From assembly GCA_017622875.1 (NCBI GenBank), contig JAGAQG010000054.1:1-64000 (forward strand): 64,000 nt of DNA. The letters are read 5' to 3'. The DNA comes from Lachnospiraceae bacterium. GTDB taxonomy: Bacteria > Bacillota > Clostridia > Lachnospirales > Lachnospiraceae. The notes beneath the pieces were generated by a model. It saw only the letters and a list, made by a program, of their open reading frames with translations, was not told the origin of the DNA and did not search any database. Shown here in pieces: positions 9,701 to 18,321 of the stretch. Each line of letters opens with the position of its first letter. Position 1 is the first letter of the stretch. Position numbers and translations under genes: made by a program.

Positions 9701-12630
9701 GTGCCTACCTTGTAGGTGTTGTTACCACAGATCCAAACTACAATACAGCCTATAACATGACTTATATTGTTATCACAGCAGAACCTGTTGTAGTAAACTT
9801 TATTGATGAAAATGGCAACATTAACAATGATCGTCAGTTTGTATTTGATGGAACACAGCATGCTATGACAGCTCAGGCATTTGAGCTTAATACAAAGACT
9901 GGCGAAGCTGGCGATGAAATAAAAGGCGGTACATACACTTATTATTATGTAGGTGTTCAAAGCGACGGTACACCATATGCTTCAGAAAATGCTCCAGTTC
10001 ATGCGGGCGCATACACTGTAACAGCAATGTACTACGGTGGTGATGCTCAGACACCGGAATTATTCGGTATGGGAACTGGTGCGATGACAATTTGGGCAAA
10101 TGATGTCGCAAAAGTTGACGTGACAGATAAAATTGCAACTTATGATGAAAAGAATCCAACACCAGTTGATGTGATGGATATGATTACAGTAAACCCTGAT
10201 GGTATCAACGGCGACAAAGCAAAAATCGCAGTGATTACAGCAGGACTTAATGTAGCAGGTGACTTCTCAGAAGATGGTCTGTCAGCTTTAGAAGGTGTAG
10301 TAAATGTTGATTTCCCTGAAAAAGCAGACGAAATCTTAAAGAAAATTGTTCCAAGTGCATACGCAGATGGAATTACACTTGCAACATTAAACAGCAAACT
10401 TGCTAAAATTAAGATAAAACTTGAAGAATATGGAATTGATGCAGCAGTTATTGATGAAGTAATGGCTACAATCAATTCTATTCCAGATGTAACAACATTG
10501 ACATTCAAAGAACAGTCAGAAGTAAATCCTGTAAATATCGGAGCATATTTCGTAGCAGCAGTTGTATTTGACCCTGATTATACGCCAGATGCTGACGCAG
10601 GTATCCTTTTGATCACTCCAGAAGTAACGGAAGAAGTTCTTGAATGGACATACAATGATGAAAACGGTGTGATCACATTACCAATTATTTCAGGTTCTGA
10701 ACCAGCAGTAAATCTGGATGCTGTAGCAACTGTAAATCCAGATGAAAATAATGCAAAGATTAAATATCTCTTTGTTGGAATTGATGCAGAAGGAAATGCT
10801 GTGAAGACAGATAATGCAGCAGAATTAGGTAATGGTGTATACACAGAAATCGCATACATTCCTGTAGAAGCAGATGCAACAATGATGATTGCGAAACCAA
10901 TCATGAGAACAATCGTGATTGCTCCACAGAACGTACATGTAGACTTTGCTCCAGATGAAAACATTGACAATGCACGTGTATTCAGATATACAGGTTCAGC
11001 AATCCAAATGCCTGTAGAAGCAAAATACCTTGATGGAACAGATGCAAAAGAAGAATGCTTGAAAGTTACTTATACAGGCGTAGATTCTTTCGGAAATGTA
11101 TTTGAAAATTCAGAAGAAGCTCCTGTAAATGTAGGTGTCTATGCAGTAGTTGCAACTTATACAGAATATGATCCAGTGACAGGTGAACTTCTGTACTTTG
11201 GTATGAATGTTGGAACAATGGCAATTGAGCCAGCAGTATCAAGTGTTGATGTACAGTATACAGAAGTGGAATATGATGGAAATCCTCATATGGCAACAAT
11301 CGTTAACGAAAAAGGTCTTGACTTAGTGAAAATCATTGTTGATGAAGATGGCAATGTAAATATTATTCTTCCAGAAGAATGGGGCATTGACCAGACAACT
11401 GTAAAAGTTGATGATATCGACGAAGCAATTGACGCAGTCCTTGCAGAACTTGCAAAAGCAGAAAGCTTTTCAGCGGACGAAGCAGCGAAGATTTCTGAAG
11501 TAATTGCAGAGATTGAAAAAGCTCTTTCTGAAATGGATGATGATGCAACAACAGAATTAAAAGCAGCAGTTGCAGAACTTAAAGAAGCAGTAAAACTCGG
11601 TGCAGGTGCTGTTTATGCGGCAGATCTGGAAGTAAAAGAACTCTTAAAAGAAATTGGAACTCCGGAAGCAGCAAAAGCTCTTGAAGCAATTGAAGAGCTG
11701 GAAGATGCTGTAAAAGATGCAATTAATACAGAAGAAATTTCAAATGCAATTTCTGAAGTGAAAGCTCTGCTGAAAGACATGAAAGGCGATGTGAGTGAAG
11801 AAGTACATCAGATTCTTGATGAAATCGAAGCACTTGCAAATGAAATTGGTGTCAGTGAAGTTTCTAAATTAATTGCAGAAATCGAAACAGTACTGAATGA
11901 TATTAAGGCAGAACTTGAAACAAGTGGTATTAAGTCTATTACAATTAATGGTGAAGAACCAGTAAATGTAGGTACTTACAAAGTAACTGCAATCGTAGCA
12001 GGCAGAAATTACAAGATTTCTTCTGATACAGATACATTAGTTATTTATCCAAAAGCTATCACAGTTACAATTGATGTTATAAAGACTGTTGAAAACAAAG
12101 GTAAAGAAAAATTATCTCCAGAAGGATTTGAATTTGTTCTTGAAGATGCTGAAGGAAAAGTAATTGATAAACAGTATTCTGATAAAGACGGAAAAGCACA
12201 GTTCGAGCTTACATTTGACAAAGATGATATTGATGAAGTATTCAAATATGTTGTAAAAGAAACAAATACAGGTAAGAAGTATGTGACATATTCAGATAAA
12301 GAATATGCAATCAATATCAGTATTAAATTAGATGGCAACGAACTGGCTGAAACAGTAGATGGTGAACTTACATGTGCGTTTGTGAACGTATATAACTATA
12401 CAAAACCATCAGAATCAGGTTCAGGTTCTGGCAGCGGCAGCTCAGGAAGCAACAAAGACGATTCCGGTAAAGAATTAGAAGGTGTATACTATCCTGAATC
12501 TGCTTCAACAGCAACAACTGGAACCTCTACAGGCGATTCAAACAATACTGTATTATGGATTTCTGTAATGGGTATTGCAGTTTTAGCAGTAGCAGTATTA
12601 TTTGTACGCAAAAAGAAAAGTACAAAATAA
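6778..12630 (+). CDS. Giant multidomain cell-wall adhesin (1950 aa)
   Basis: Signal peptide with cleavage after about residue 29 (PMTASA-AA). Two Cys/His-rich modules follow (EHTHTDECY, CAHVHADCYTY at about 37-61, and CTHEHVSDCY, EHTHGPACYTY at about 190-220). They flank an Ala/Tyr/Ser-rich segment with repeated SAY/EAY units (about 88-145). An InlB-B/MucBP-like unit ends in ATYTATY. Several beta-sandwich or MBG-like domains follow (the phrase DAGTYTV and variants recur), then a helical Glu/Ala-rich stretch (about 1540-1720). A pilin isopeptide-type domain comes next (about 1760-1875), then a Ser/Gly linker, STGD, a membrane helix and RKKKSTK. No catalytic motif is visible. It probably acts as an adhesin, placed with the fibre genes. 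Confidence 0.8.
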   Translation: MRKYFKRILALMLAVAMVVPSVPMTASAAADGTVCGFEEHTHTDECYKLSCAHVHADCYTYGEWQTSKPDSSDYEETQGSKITDSEAYASAYATALKNANTDSSSYKSAYESAYESGKSSDAYTDAYNKAYYFAYNNWLDKSTYHNESASTAAAESACVYILTGLAKAAGAAAYAESVAGETTFYRTKTCTHEHVSDCYTLNCTKTEHTHGPACYTYKITWVNADGTTLETDENVRYDSTPSYDGETPTQTGTDGKVYVFEGWTPEIVSVKENATYTATYREVGVSSVEFKNPTGATITISDGSNNIESGANVSANTELTVTVAPEAGYKVTKISVTDKAGENVVLTNGKFRTNANKEDAYTISADTEFIGSKVTKVELGENLTSASLTVDGKSYTVGDVIAEDGKTVVVTTVAKAGYEAKEMTVIPGKGEKFGVKAEDGKFSFVAKSGMLYAISFDNGVEDITSSLEFAELSEGKERNATVTVKVEGDSSEYTLTSNTAIDGILPEAKVTVTITPDDNNSVSEFGYAEEGDVPDWQLPEKSFDSGVITFGFVADANKAYKLNVVTIGPILAEKEGTRAQVNAYDILKMQEGDTSAQSDVEKALWNAFTSGVLSEEAEIEYQYAVAEIVIPAIKISVLKIDIPETKIPIWNNINEAIPTASEIKQNIEDTLNLDLDNTLVKAFLNGIGFNVDTVISDAMSSFHTFGAQETETVKAIFAGNDYYMAAEATATVDIIDLRDASVTTAQNFSLTYGSDLTHAQLVELAQAVVTAEDGTNVNWNANDIEFSVDELTQKDAGTYTVKVSYKGNYDYKPSASEEITVTVNKANATVRMTEDNVVKYENRAKLLQDGFLYTITPDVAIEDTVAHIPFSMELDAVEGKLAAKVDLSTMLRDLDPVILEMVKGFLGDDLSMSLSEFLPVAKDLVQKLESAGIDTGLTEDTFKVIYGILEEAAGAVDVEVTITLDGTSYIPQNHGAYLVGVVTTDPNYNTAYNMTYIVITAEPVVVNFIDENGNINNDRQFVFDGTQHAMTAQAFELNTKTGEAGDEIKGGTYTYYYVGVQSDGTPYASENAPVHAGAYTVTAMYYGGDAQTPELFGMGTGAMTIWANDVAKVDVTDKIATYDEKNPTPVDVMDMITVNPDGINGDKAKIAVITAGLNVAGDFSEDGLSALEGVVNVDFPEKADEILKKIVPSAYADGITLATLNSKLAKIKIKLEEYGIDAAVIDEVMATINSIPDVTTLTFKEQSEVNPVNIGAYFVAAVVFDPDYTPDADAGILLITPEVTEEVLEWTYNDENGVITLPIISGSEPAVNLDAVATVNPDENNAKIKYLFVGIDAEGNAVKTDNAAELGNGVYTEIAYIPVEADATMMIAKPIMRTIVIAPQNVHVDFAPDENIDNARVFRYTGSAIQMPVEAKYLDGTDAKEECLKVTYTGVDSFGNVFENSEEAPVNVGVYAVVATYTEYDPVTGELLYFGMNVGTMAIEPAVSSVDVQYTEVEYDGNPHMATIVNEKGLDLVKIIVDEDGNVNIILPEEWGIDQTTVKVDDIDEAIDAVLAELAKAESFSADEAAKISEVIAEIEKALSEMDDDATTELKAAVAELKEAVKLGAGAVYAADLEVKELLKEIGTPEAAKALEAIEELEDAVKDAINTEEISNAISEVKALLKDMKGDVSEEVHQILDEIEALANEIGVSEVSKLIAEIETVLNDIKAELETSGIKSITINGEEPVNVGTYKVTAIVAGRNYKISSDTDTLVIYPKAITVTIDVIKTVENKGKEKLSPEGFEFVLEDAEGKVIDKQYSDKDGKAQFELTFDKDDIDEVFKYVVKETNTGKKYVTYSDKEYAINISIKLDGNELAETVDGELTCAFVNVYNYTKPSESGSGSGSGSSGSNKDDSGKELEGVYYPESASTATTGTSTGDSNNTVLWISVMGIAVLAVAVLFVRKKKSTK

Positions 12631-12666
12631 TACGCTTTGATTTCAAAAGAAAGTGCAGAAGAGTGT

Positions 12667-12969
12667 ATGGGAAGACCAAAAGGTGGAACGAACCAAAAAA
12701 GAAGCTGTGATGATAAAGTGCAACTGATCGAGGAATATTACAATTCTGGAATTGGCTATAAAGCTTTTGCAAGAGAGCGCGGCATTTCTCCTAGCTTGTT
12801 CTGTACATGGCTGAAGAAGTATCAGGAGGGTGGAATTGAAGCACTGCGTCACAGCAGGCAAAGATACAATCGGACTGAGGAAGAGCGGGATGAGGAAATT
12901 TTGAGATTGAAACTCATTATCGCGAAACAGCAGATTGAAATTGAAGAACTGAAGGAAAAAATTTTATAA
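12667..12969 (+). CDS. Orphan HTH protein, IS3 OrfA/transposase-like
   Basis: About 100 residues from ATG 12667. It has an N-terminal helix-turn-helix (KVQLIEEYYNSGIGYKAFAR, then GISPSLFCTWLKKY) and a C-terminal coiled coil (EEEILRLKLIIAKQQIEIEELKEKIL type). This architecture is that of the OrfA subunit of IS3-family transposases. No OrfB/integrase core follows and no inverted repeats are obvious, so it is either an insertion-sequence remnant or a domesticated DNA-binding protein. The ribosome site is weak. An upstream in-frame TTG at 12637 would add ten residues. It ends at a hairpin at 12983. Confidence 0.65.
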   Translation: MGRPKGGTNQKRSCDDKVQLIEEYYNSGIGYKAFARERGISPSLFCTWLKKYQEGGIEALRHSRQRYNRTEEERDEEILRLKLIIAKQQIEIEELKEKIL

Positions 12970-12982
12970 GGTTTTGTAGTTG

Positions 12983-13014
12983 AAGGGCTTGATGGATTCC
13001 ACCAAGCCCTTTAC
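12983..13014 (+). terminator. Hairpin terminator after the HTH gene
   Basis: AAGGGCTTG at 12983-12991 pairs with CAAGCCCTT at 13003-13011, followed by a short T-rich tail (TTACTT). Confidence 0.6.
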
Positions 13015-13056
13015 TTGTGAAATCAATTAAGGAATAGCAAAAAAATTATCTGGGGC

Positions 13057-13085
13057 TTGTTAGATGAGAAAAAATTATATATAAT
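13057..13085 (+). promoter_or_regulatory. Sigma-A promoter of pyk
   Basis: TTGTTA (13057-13062), 17-base spacer, TATAAT (13080-13085), 35 bases before the pyk start. Confidence 0.75.
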
Positions 13086-13120
13086 TTCTTTGGAAAAATA
13101 TAAGTGAGGAAGAAACTATT

Positions 13121-14536
13121 ATGAGAAAAACGAAAATTATTTGTACCATTGGTCCGGCTTGCGAGAATGAGGAAACTTTGAAAAAAATGTGCCTGGAAGG
13201 AATGAATGTGGCACGACTGAATTTTTCTCATGGCTCCCATGAAGAGCATTTAAAGAAAATCCAGCTTGTGAAAAAAGTAAGGGAAGAACTGGGACTTCCG
13301 ATTGCAATTATGCTGGATACCAAAGGTCCGGAATATCGCATTAAAACATTTGAAAATAAAAAGATCACACTTTCAGACGGTGACAAATTTACCTTTACAA
13401 CGGAGGATGTGGTTGGAAACCAGAATATTGTTTCTGTAAATTATAAGCATTTAACAGACGATCTGGCCGTTGGAAATATCATTACGGTAAATAATGGTCT
13501 CGTAAGCTTTGAAGTAGAAAGCATTGAAGGCGCAAACGTAAACTGTCGCGTGGTGACAGGAGGGGAATTGTCTGATAAAAAGAGTATGAATTTCCCAAAT
13601 AAAGTAATGCAGCATGAATATTTGAGCGAACATGATAAAGCAGACCTTCTGTTTGGTATTGAAAATGATGTAGATTTTGTGGCTGCTTCCTTTGTGTCTA
13701 CGAAGAAAGATGCACAAGATCTGAGAACATTCTTAGATGAAAATGGCGGCAGCAATATTGAAATCATTGCAAAAATTGAAAACAGAGCAGGTGTAGAAAA
13801 TGTAGATGCGATCTGTGAGGTCGTGAATGGAATCATGGTTGCCAGAGGTGACCTTGGTGTGGAAATTCCTTTCGTAGAAGTTCCGTCTGTTCAGAAAATG
13901 CTGATTTCCAAATGCCGACTTTTGGGCAAACTGGTAATTACAGCGACTGAAATGTTAGAATCCATGATTCACAATCCACGTCCTACACGTGCTGAAATTT
14001 CTGACGTGGCAAATGCAGTTTATGATGGTTCTTCAGCGGTCATGTTATCTGGAGAAACTGCTGCTGGTAAATATCCGGTAGCTGCTGTACATAATATGGC
14101 AGAAATCGCAGAATTTACAGAACAGCATATAGATTATAAGAAATGGTTTGCAGCAACAGATTTTAATATTGAAAATAATCTGGATGCAATTTCCCATGCG
14201 ACTTGTGCCATGGCCATTGATGTGAATGCAAAATGTATTGTAGTAAGCTCCATTTCAGGACGAACAGCACGAATGGTCAGCCGTTTCCGCTGTCCTGCAG
14301 ACATTGTAGGAATGACAACAAACCATAAAGCATGGAGACAGTTAAACTTAAGCTGGGGTGTAACACCGATCATGAGTGAAGAGTATAATTCTCTTGATGT
14401 TGTATTTTATCAGGCGCTGAATCATGCAAAACAGCTGTTTGTACTGGAGGAGGGTGACAGTGTAGTTCTGACAGGCGGACAGATTAACGGAACCTCAGGA
14501 AATACAAATACCATCAAAGTAGAAACCATCAGCTAG
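13121..14536 (+). CDS. pyk: Pyruvate kinase
   Basis: 471 residues. It converts phosphoenolpyruvate and ADP to pyruvate and ATP, the last step of glycolysis, in the cytoplasm. The N-terminal TKIICTIGPA and MNVARLNFSHGSH motifs, MLDTKGPEYR, the catalytic-lysine region IEIIAKIENRAGVENVDAI, GIMVARGDLGVEIPF and the ATEMLESM/RPTRAEISDVANAV blocks are all clear. It has the standard three-domain length and lacks the extra C-terminal PEP-utiliser domain seen in some Bacillus enzymes. Own promoter at 13057. AGTGAGGAAG serves as ribosome site. It supplies the pyruvate that the lactate dehydrogenase and pyruvate formate-lyase encoded downstream consume. Confidence 0.97.
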   Translation: MRKTKIICTIGPACENEETLKKMCLEGMNVARLNFSHGSHEEHLKKIQLVKKVREELGLPIAIMLDTKGPEYRIKTFENKKITLSDGDKFTFTTEDVVGNQNIVSVNYKHLTDDLAVGNIITVNNGLVSFEVESIEGANVNCRVVTGGELSDKKSMNFPNKVMQHEYLSEHDKADLLFGIENDVDFVAASFVSTKKDAQDLRTFLDENGGSNIEIIAKIENRAGVENVDAICEVVNGIMVARGDLGVEIPFVEVPSVQKMLISKCRLLGKLVITATEMLESMIHNPRPTRAEISDVANAVYDGSSAVMLSGETAAGKYPVAAVHNMAEIAEFTEQHIDYKKWFAATDFNIENNLDAISHATCAMAIDVNAKCIVVSSISGRTARMVSRFRCPADIVGMTTNHKAWRQLNLSWGVTPIMSEEYNSLDVVFYQALNHAKQLFVLEEGDSVVLTGGQINGTSGNTNTIKVETIS

Positions 14537-14579
14537 TGAAAATGTTTGTAAATTTTAGCGTAAAAACATGAAAAAAGTA

Positions 14580-14608
14580 TTTACAATTTGATTGCAACAT
14601 GCTAATAT
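14580..14608 (+). promoter_or_regulatory. Sigma-A promoter of rpsO
   Basis: TTTACA (14580-14585), 17-base spacer, TAATAT (14603-14608). This leaves a leader of roughly 90 bases before rpsO. Confidence 0.65.
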
Positions 14609-14703
14609 ATTCTGGTGTGAAAAATCAGCCGATATTCAGGATTTGGACACTCCGACCGGTTCTTAATATCTGGCGGTCATTAAAGAAAAAGGAGGAAATC
14701 AAA

Positions 14704-14970
14704 ATGATTTCAAAAGAAAAGAAAGCAGCTATCATGGCTGAATATGCTACATGCGCAAACGACACAGGTTCACCAGAAGTTCAGGTTGCTGTATTAACAG
14801 CTAGAATTCAGGAACTTACACAGCACATGAAAGAAAACCCAAAGGACTTCCATTCAAACAGAGGACTTCTTAAAATGGTAGGTCAGAGACGTGGTTTATT
14901 AGCATACTTAAAGAAAAAAGATATCAACAGATATCGTTCTTTAATCGAACGTTTAGGACTCAGAAAATAA
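14704..14970 (+). CDS. rpsO: 30S ribosomal protein S15
   Basis: 88 residues, the usual length. It binds 16S rRNA in the central domain and nucleates the platform of the 30S subunit. The start at 14704 is fixed by AAAGGAGG eight bases upstream. Family motifs [21 protein letters not shown]-type ([19 protein letters not shown]) and the C-terminal [12 protein letters not shown] are all visible. The order rpsO then pnp is conserved widely in bacteria. An upstream in-frame extension to 14599 exists but would ignore the strong ribosome site. Confidence 0.97.
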   Translation: MISKEKKAAIMAEYATCANDTGSPEVQVAVLTARIQELTQHMKENPKDFHSNRGLLKMVGQRRGLLAYLKKKDINRYRSLIERLGLRK

Positions 14971-14979
14971 TAAAAATGG

Positions 14980-15006
14980 GGGCGGAATATTTCCGCCCTA
15001 TTTTTA
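14980..15006 (+). terminator. Rho-independent terminator after rpsO
   Basis: GGGCGGAA (14980-14987), loop TAT, TTCCGCCC (14991-14998), then TATTTTTA. Confidence 0.85.
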
Positions 15007-15033
15007 GGTTTCACAACAAAACAATGTAACAAG

Positions 15034-15115
15034 AGTAGGAGATCATCCCCGAGACTACTGAAAAGTCTGAAAACCAGGGTTTTCCGGTTTTTCAGTCGTT
15101 TCGGAATCTTCTACT
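15034..15115 (+). ncRNA. Long stem-loop in the pnp 5' leader
   Basis: AGTAGGAGAT (15034-15043) pairs with ATCTTCTACT (15106-15115) with one mismatch. 15049-15064 pairs with 15089-15104 (one mismatch, one G-T). A closed inner hairpin, GAAAAC (15069-15074) with GTTTTC (15079-15084), caps it. The result is a nearly continuous hairpin of about 80 nucleotides ending 36 bases before the pnp start. In E. coli a comparable pnp leader duplex is cut by RNase III and then mediates PNPase autocontrol. A similar role here is inference. Confidence 0.7.
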
Positions 15116-15151
15116 TAAAACTTGTAGAAATAATAAAAAGGAGATTCAAAC

Positions 15152-17242
15152 ATGTACAAGACTTTTAGCATGGAACTTGCCGGAAGAACTCTCAGCGTAG
15201 ACGTAAACAGAGTTGGTAAACAGGCAAATGGTTGTGCATTTATGCACTATGGTGATACAGTTGTTCTTTGTACAGCAACTGCATCTGATAAGCCAAGAGA
15301 CGGAATCGATTTCTTCCCTCTCAGCGTTGAATATGAAGAAAAATTATATGCAGTAGGTAAAATCCCGGGAGGATTTAACAAACGTGAAGGTAAAGCATCT
15401 GAAAATGCAATCCTTACTTCCCGTGTAATCGACAGACCAATGCGTCCTTTATTCCCAAAGGATTACAGAAACGATGTAACATTAAACAACATGGTTATGT
15501 CTGTTGATCCGGAATGCCGTCCGGAATTAGTAGCTATGCTCGGTTCCGCAATCGCAACAAGTATTTCTGACATCCCATTTTGCGGACCATGTGCAACAAC
15601 ACAGGTAGGTATGATTGATGGCGAACTCATCATCAACCCATCTCAGGAACAGTGGAAAAACGGGGACTTAAACTTAACAGTAGCTTCTACAGCAGAAAAA
15701 GTAATCATGATCGAAGCTGGTGCAAATGAAATCCCGGAAGCGAAAATGATCGAAGCAATCTACATGGCTCACGAAGTAAACCAGACAATCATCGAATTTA
15801 TCAACAAAATGGTTGCTGAAGTTGGTAAGCCAAAACATGAATATACAAGCTGTGCAATTCCAGAAGAAATGTTCGCAGCTATGAAAGAAATCGTTACTCC
15901 AGAAGAAATGGAAGCAGCAGTTTTCACAGATGAAAAACAGGTTCGTGAAGAGAACATCCGTCAGATTACAGCAAAACTTGAAGAAGCATTTGCTGAAAAT
16001 GAAGAATGGTTAGCAGTTCTTGGAGAAGCAATCTACCAGTACCAGAAAAAGACAGTTCGTAAGATGATCTTAAAAGACCACAAACGTCCGGACGGTCGTG
16101 AAATCACACAGATTCGTCCACTGTCAGCTGAAGTAGACATCATCCCTCGTGTACACGGTTCTGCAATGTTCACTCGTGGACAGACACAGATCTGTAACGT
16201 AACAACACTTGCTCCATTATCTGAAAGCCAGAAAATTGATGGTTTAGATGAAAACGAAGTAAGCAAGAGATATATGCACCACTACAACTTCCCAGCATAC
16301 TCTGTAGGTGAAACAAAACCATCCAGAGGACCGGGACGTCGTGAAATCGGACACGGTGCACTGGCTGAAAAAGCATTGGTACCAGTTCTTCCATCAGAAG
16401 AAGAATTCCCATATGCAATCAGAACAGTATCCGAAACATTTGAATCTAACGGTTCCACATCCATGGCTTCCACATGTGCATCCTGCATGTCCTTAATGGC
16501 TGCCGGTGTACCAATCAAGAAGATGGTAGCTGGTATCTCCTGTGGTCTTGTAACAGGCGATACAGATGATGATTACGTATTATTAACAGATATCCAGGGT
16601 CTCGAAGACTTCTTCGGCGATATGGACTTTAAGGTAACAGGTACAACTGATGGTATCACAGCAATCCAGATGGATATCAAGATCCACGGTTTAACAAGAC
16701 CGATCGTTGAAGGTGCTATTGCAAGATGTCGTGAAGCAAGACTCTTCATCATGGACAACTGTATGAAACCGGCAATTGCTGAACCAAGAGCAACTGTTGG
16801 CGAACTTGCTCCAAAGATCATCCAGATTCAGATCGATCCACAGAAGATTGGTGACGTTGTCGGCCAGAGAGGTAAAACAATCAATGCAATCATCGAACAG
16901 ACAGGTGTTAAGATCGACATCACAGATGACGGTGCAGTATCTGTTTGCGGCGTAGACCAGGCAAATATGGACAGAGCAGTAGAAATGATCAAGATCATTG
17001 CTACAGACTTTGAAGAAGGCATGATCTTCAAGGGTAAAGTCGTAAGCATCAAAGAATTTGGTGCATTCATCGAATTTGCTCCTGGAAAAGAAGGTATGGT
17101 TCACATTTCCAAGATTTCTAAGGAAAGAATTAATCGTGTAGAAGACGTCCTGACACTTGGTGATAATGTAACAGTTGTATGTCTTGGAAAAGACAAAATG
17201 GGCAGAATCAGCTTCTCTATGAAAGATGTAAAAGCAGAATAG
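15152..17242 (+). CDS. pnp: Polyribonucleotide nucleotidyltransferase (PNPase)
   Basis: 696 residues. A phosphorolytic 3'-5' exoribonuclease of the RNA degradosome, also able to add 3' tails. Domain order: first RNase PH-like core (about 10-140), alpha-helical linker (about 145-225), second catalytic RNase PH core (about 305-530, with GRREIGHGALAEKAL and the SNGSTSMASTCASCMSL region), KH domain (about 550-610, VVGQRGKTINAI) and S1 domain (about 618-690, GKVVSIKEFGAFIEF). AAAAAGGAG precedes ATG 15152. Codon usage is that of a highly expressed gene. The leader stem-loop at 15034-15115 suggests post-transcriptional autoregulation. Confidence 0.98.
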   Translation: MYKTFSMELAGRTLSVDVNRVGKQANGCAFMHYGDTVVLCTATASDKPRDGIDFFPLSVEYEEKLYAVGKIPGGFNKREGKASENAILTSRVIDRPMRPLFPKDYRNDVTLNNMVMSVDPECRPELVAMLGSAIATSISDIPFCGPCATTQVGMIDGELIINPSQEQWKNGDLNLTVASTAEKVIMIEAGANEIPEAKMIEAIYMAHEVNQTIIEFINKMVAEVGKPKHEYTSCAIPEEMFAAMKEIVTPEEMEAAVFTDEKQVREENIRQITAKLEEAFAENEEWLAVLGEAIYQYQKKTVRKMILKDHKRPDGREITQIRPLSAEVDIIPRVHGSAMFTRGQTQICNVTTLAPLSESQKIDGLDENEVSKRYMHHYNFPAYSVGETKPSRGPGRREIGHGALAEKALVPVLPSEEEFPYAIRTVSETFESNGSTSMASTCASCMSLMAAGVPIKKMVAGISCGLVTGDTDDDYVLLTDIQGLEDFFGDMDFKVTGTTDGITAIQMDIKIHGLTRPIVEGAIARCREARLFIMDNCMKPAIAEPRATVGELAPKIIQIQIDPQKIGDVVGQRGKTINAIIEQTGVKIDITDDGAVSVCGVDQANMDRAVEMIKIIATDFEEGMIFKGKVVSIKEFGAFIEFAPGKEGMVHISKISKERINRVEDVLTLGDNVTVVCLGKDKMGRISFSMKDVKAE

Positions 17243-17291
17243 TTGTTGTCTGACTGCAAATATTGAATAGAATTTCAAAGTTTATTAATGA

Positions 17292-17324
17292 GAACTCACA
17301 GTGAAAACTGTGGGTTCTTTTTTT
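17292..17324 (+). terminator. Rho-independent terminator after pnp
   Basis: GAACTCACAGT (17292-17302), loop GAAA, ACTGTGGGTTC (17307-17317), then seven T residues. Confidence 0.9.
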
Positions 17325-17364
17325 GTATCTGCATTCATATATTGGACAAAGAGGTGAGGACAAG

Positions 17365-18321
17365 ATGATAGAAAAGCAAATCGTACCGCTGTTTAACACC
17401 AGAATTCGAAAACTGTTAGAGCAGGCGGCTCCCGATTATGAGAGTCTGCAGGAGCTTCGTCTGAGAATTCAGCAGCCAATGATTCTGCAGCAAAATGGAA
17501 GGGAACGATATCTGACAGATAAAGGAGAGCTCTGTGACAACTATCAAGAGGGAATCTGTATTACAGCAAAAGATATCAAAGACATCGTAGAGGCCGCATG
17601 CGGATATTCCGGTTATGCTTTTGAGGAGGAGATCAGCAGAGGGTATCTAACGATTGCTGGCGGACATAGAATTGGACTGGCCGGCAGAGCTGTAATCAAT
17701 GAAAATGGTGTTCAGACTTTAAAATACATATCTGCTTTGAATATTCGTATTGCTCATCCAATAAAAGGGTGCGGAGAAAAATGGAAGAAATACATTTATG
17801 AACAATCAGGACCTTGTCATGTGCTGATTATTTCGCCGCCCGGATGCGGAAAAACCACTCTGTTAAGGGACTTTATACGAATGTTTTCCGACGGGGATGA
17901 GTACATTTCGGGCAGTTCTGTAGGTGTTGTGGACGAGCGTTCGGAGATTGCCGGGTGCTATCGGGGAATTCCAAGCCATGAGCTGGGAATGCGCACAGAT
18001 GTGCTGGATGGATGTCCTAAAATTTGGGGGATGGAGATGATGCTTCGCTCTATGGCGCCGAAAGTTTTGGCAGTGGATGAAATTGGAATCTCTGACGTTC
18101 CGGCAATAGAAACAGCTCTTCGATGCGGGTGTAAAGTTCTTGCGACTCTGCATGGTAAAAACCTAAGGGATTTTCAGGAAAAGCCAGGGTTTGCCTCTCT
18201 TGTAAAAGAGAAGGTGTTTGAACGGTATATTTTTTTAAAGCAGGGACAAACTCCCGGGATGGTTACCGGGATTTATGACCGGAATTTTGAAATTCTATGG
18301 GAGGATAAAGCATGTATTTAA
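17365..18321 (+). CDS. spoIIIAA: Stage III sporulation protein AA (secretion-type ATPase)
   Basis: 318 residues from ATG 17365, chosen because GAGGTGAGG lies just upstream. The P-loop PPGCGKTTLL is at about 158-167, followed by GVVDERSEIAG and a Walker-B-like KVLAVDEIG. SpoIIIAA resembles ATPases of type II/IV secretion systems and is thought to energise the SpoIIIA-SpoIIQ channel between mother cell and forespore. First gene of a complete eight-gene operon, and it overlaps spoIIIAB by ten bases. Transcription in Bacillus is by mother-cell sigma-E. I could not confirm a sigma-E promoter here. Confidence 0.96.
   Translation: MIEKQIVPLFNTRIRKLLEQAAPDYESLQELRLRIQQPMILQQNGRERYLTDKGELCDNYQEGICITAKDIKDIVEAACGYSGYAFEEEISRGYLTIAGGHRIGLAGRAVINENGVQTLKYISALNIRIAHPIKGCGEKWKKYIYEQSGPCHVLIISPPGCGKTTLLRDFIRMFSDGDEYISGSSVGVVDERSEIAGCYRGIPSHELGMRTDVLDGCPKIWGMEMMLRSMAPKVLAVDEIGISDVPAIETALRCGCKVLATLHGKNLRDFQEKPGFASLVKEKVFERYIFLKQGQTPGMVTGIYDRNFEILWEDKACI

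Noticed and set aside
16691-17278. Minus-strand reading frame of 195 codons opposite pnp
   Set aside because: Lies opposite the highly conserved KH/S1 part of PNPase, and its Cys/Phe-rich translation is not protein-like.
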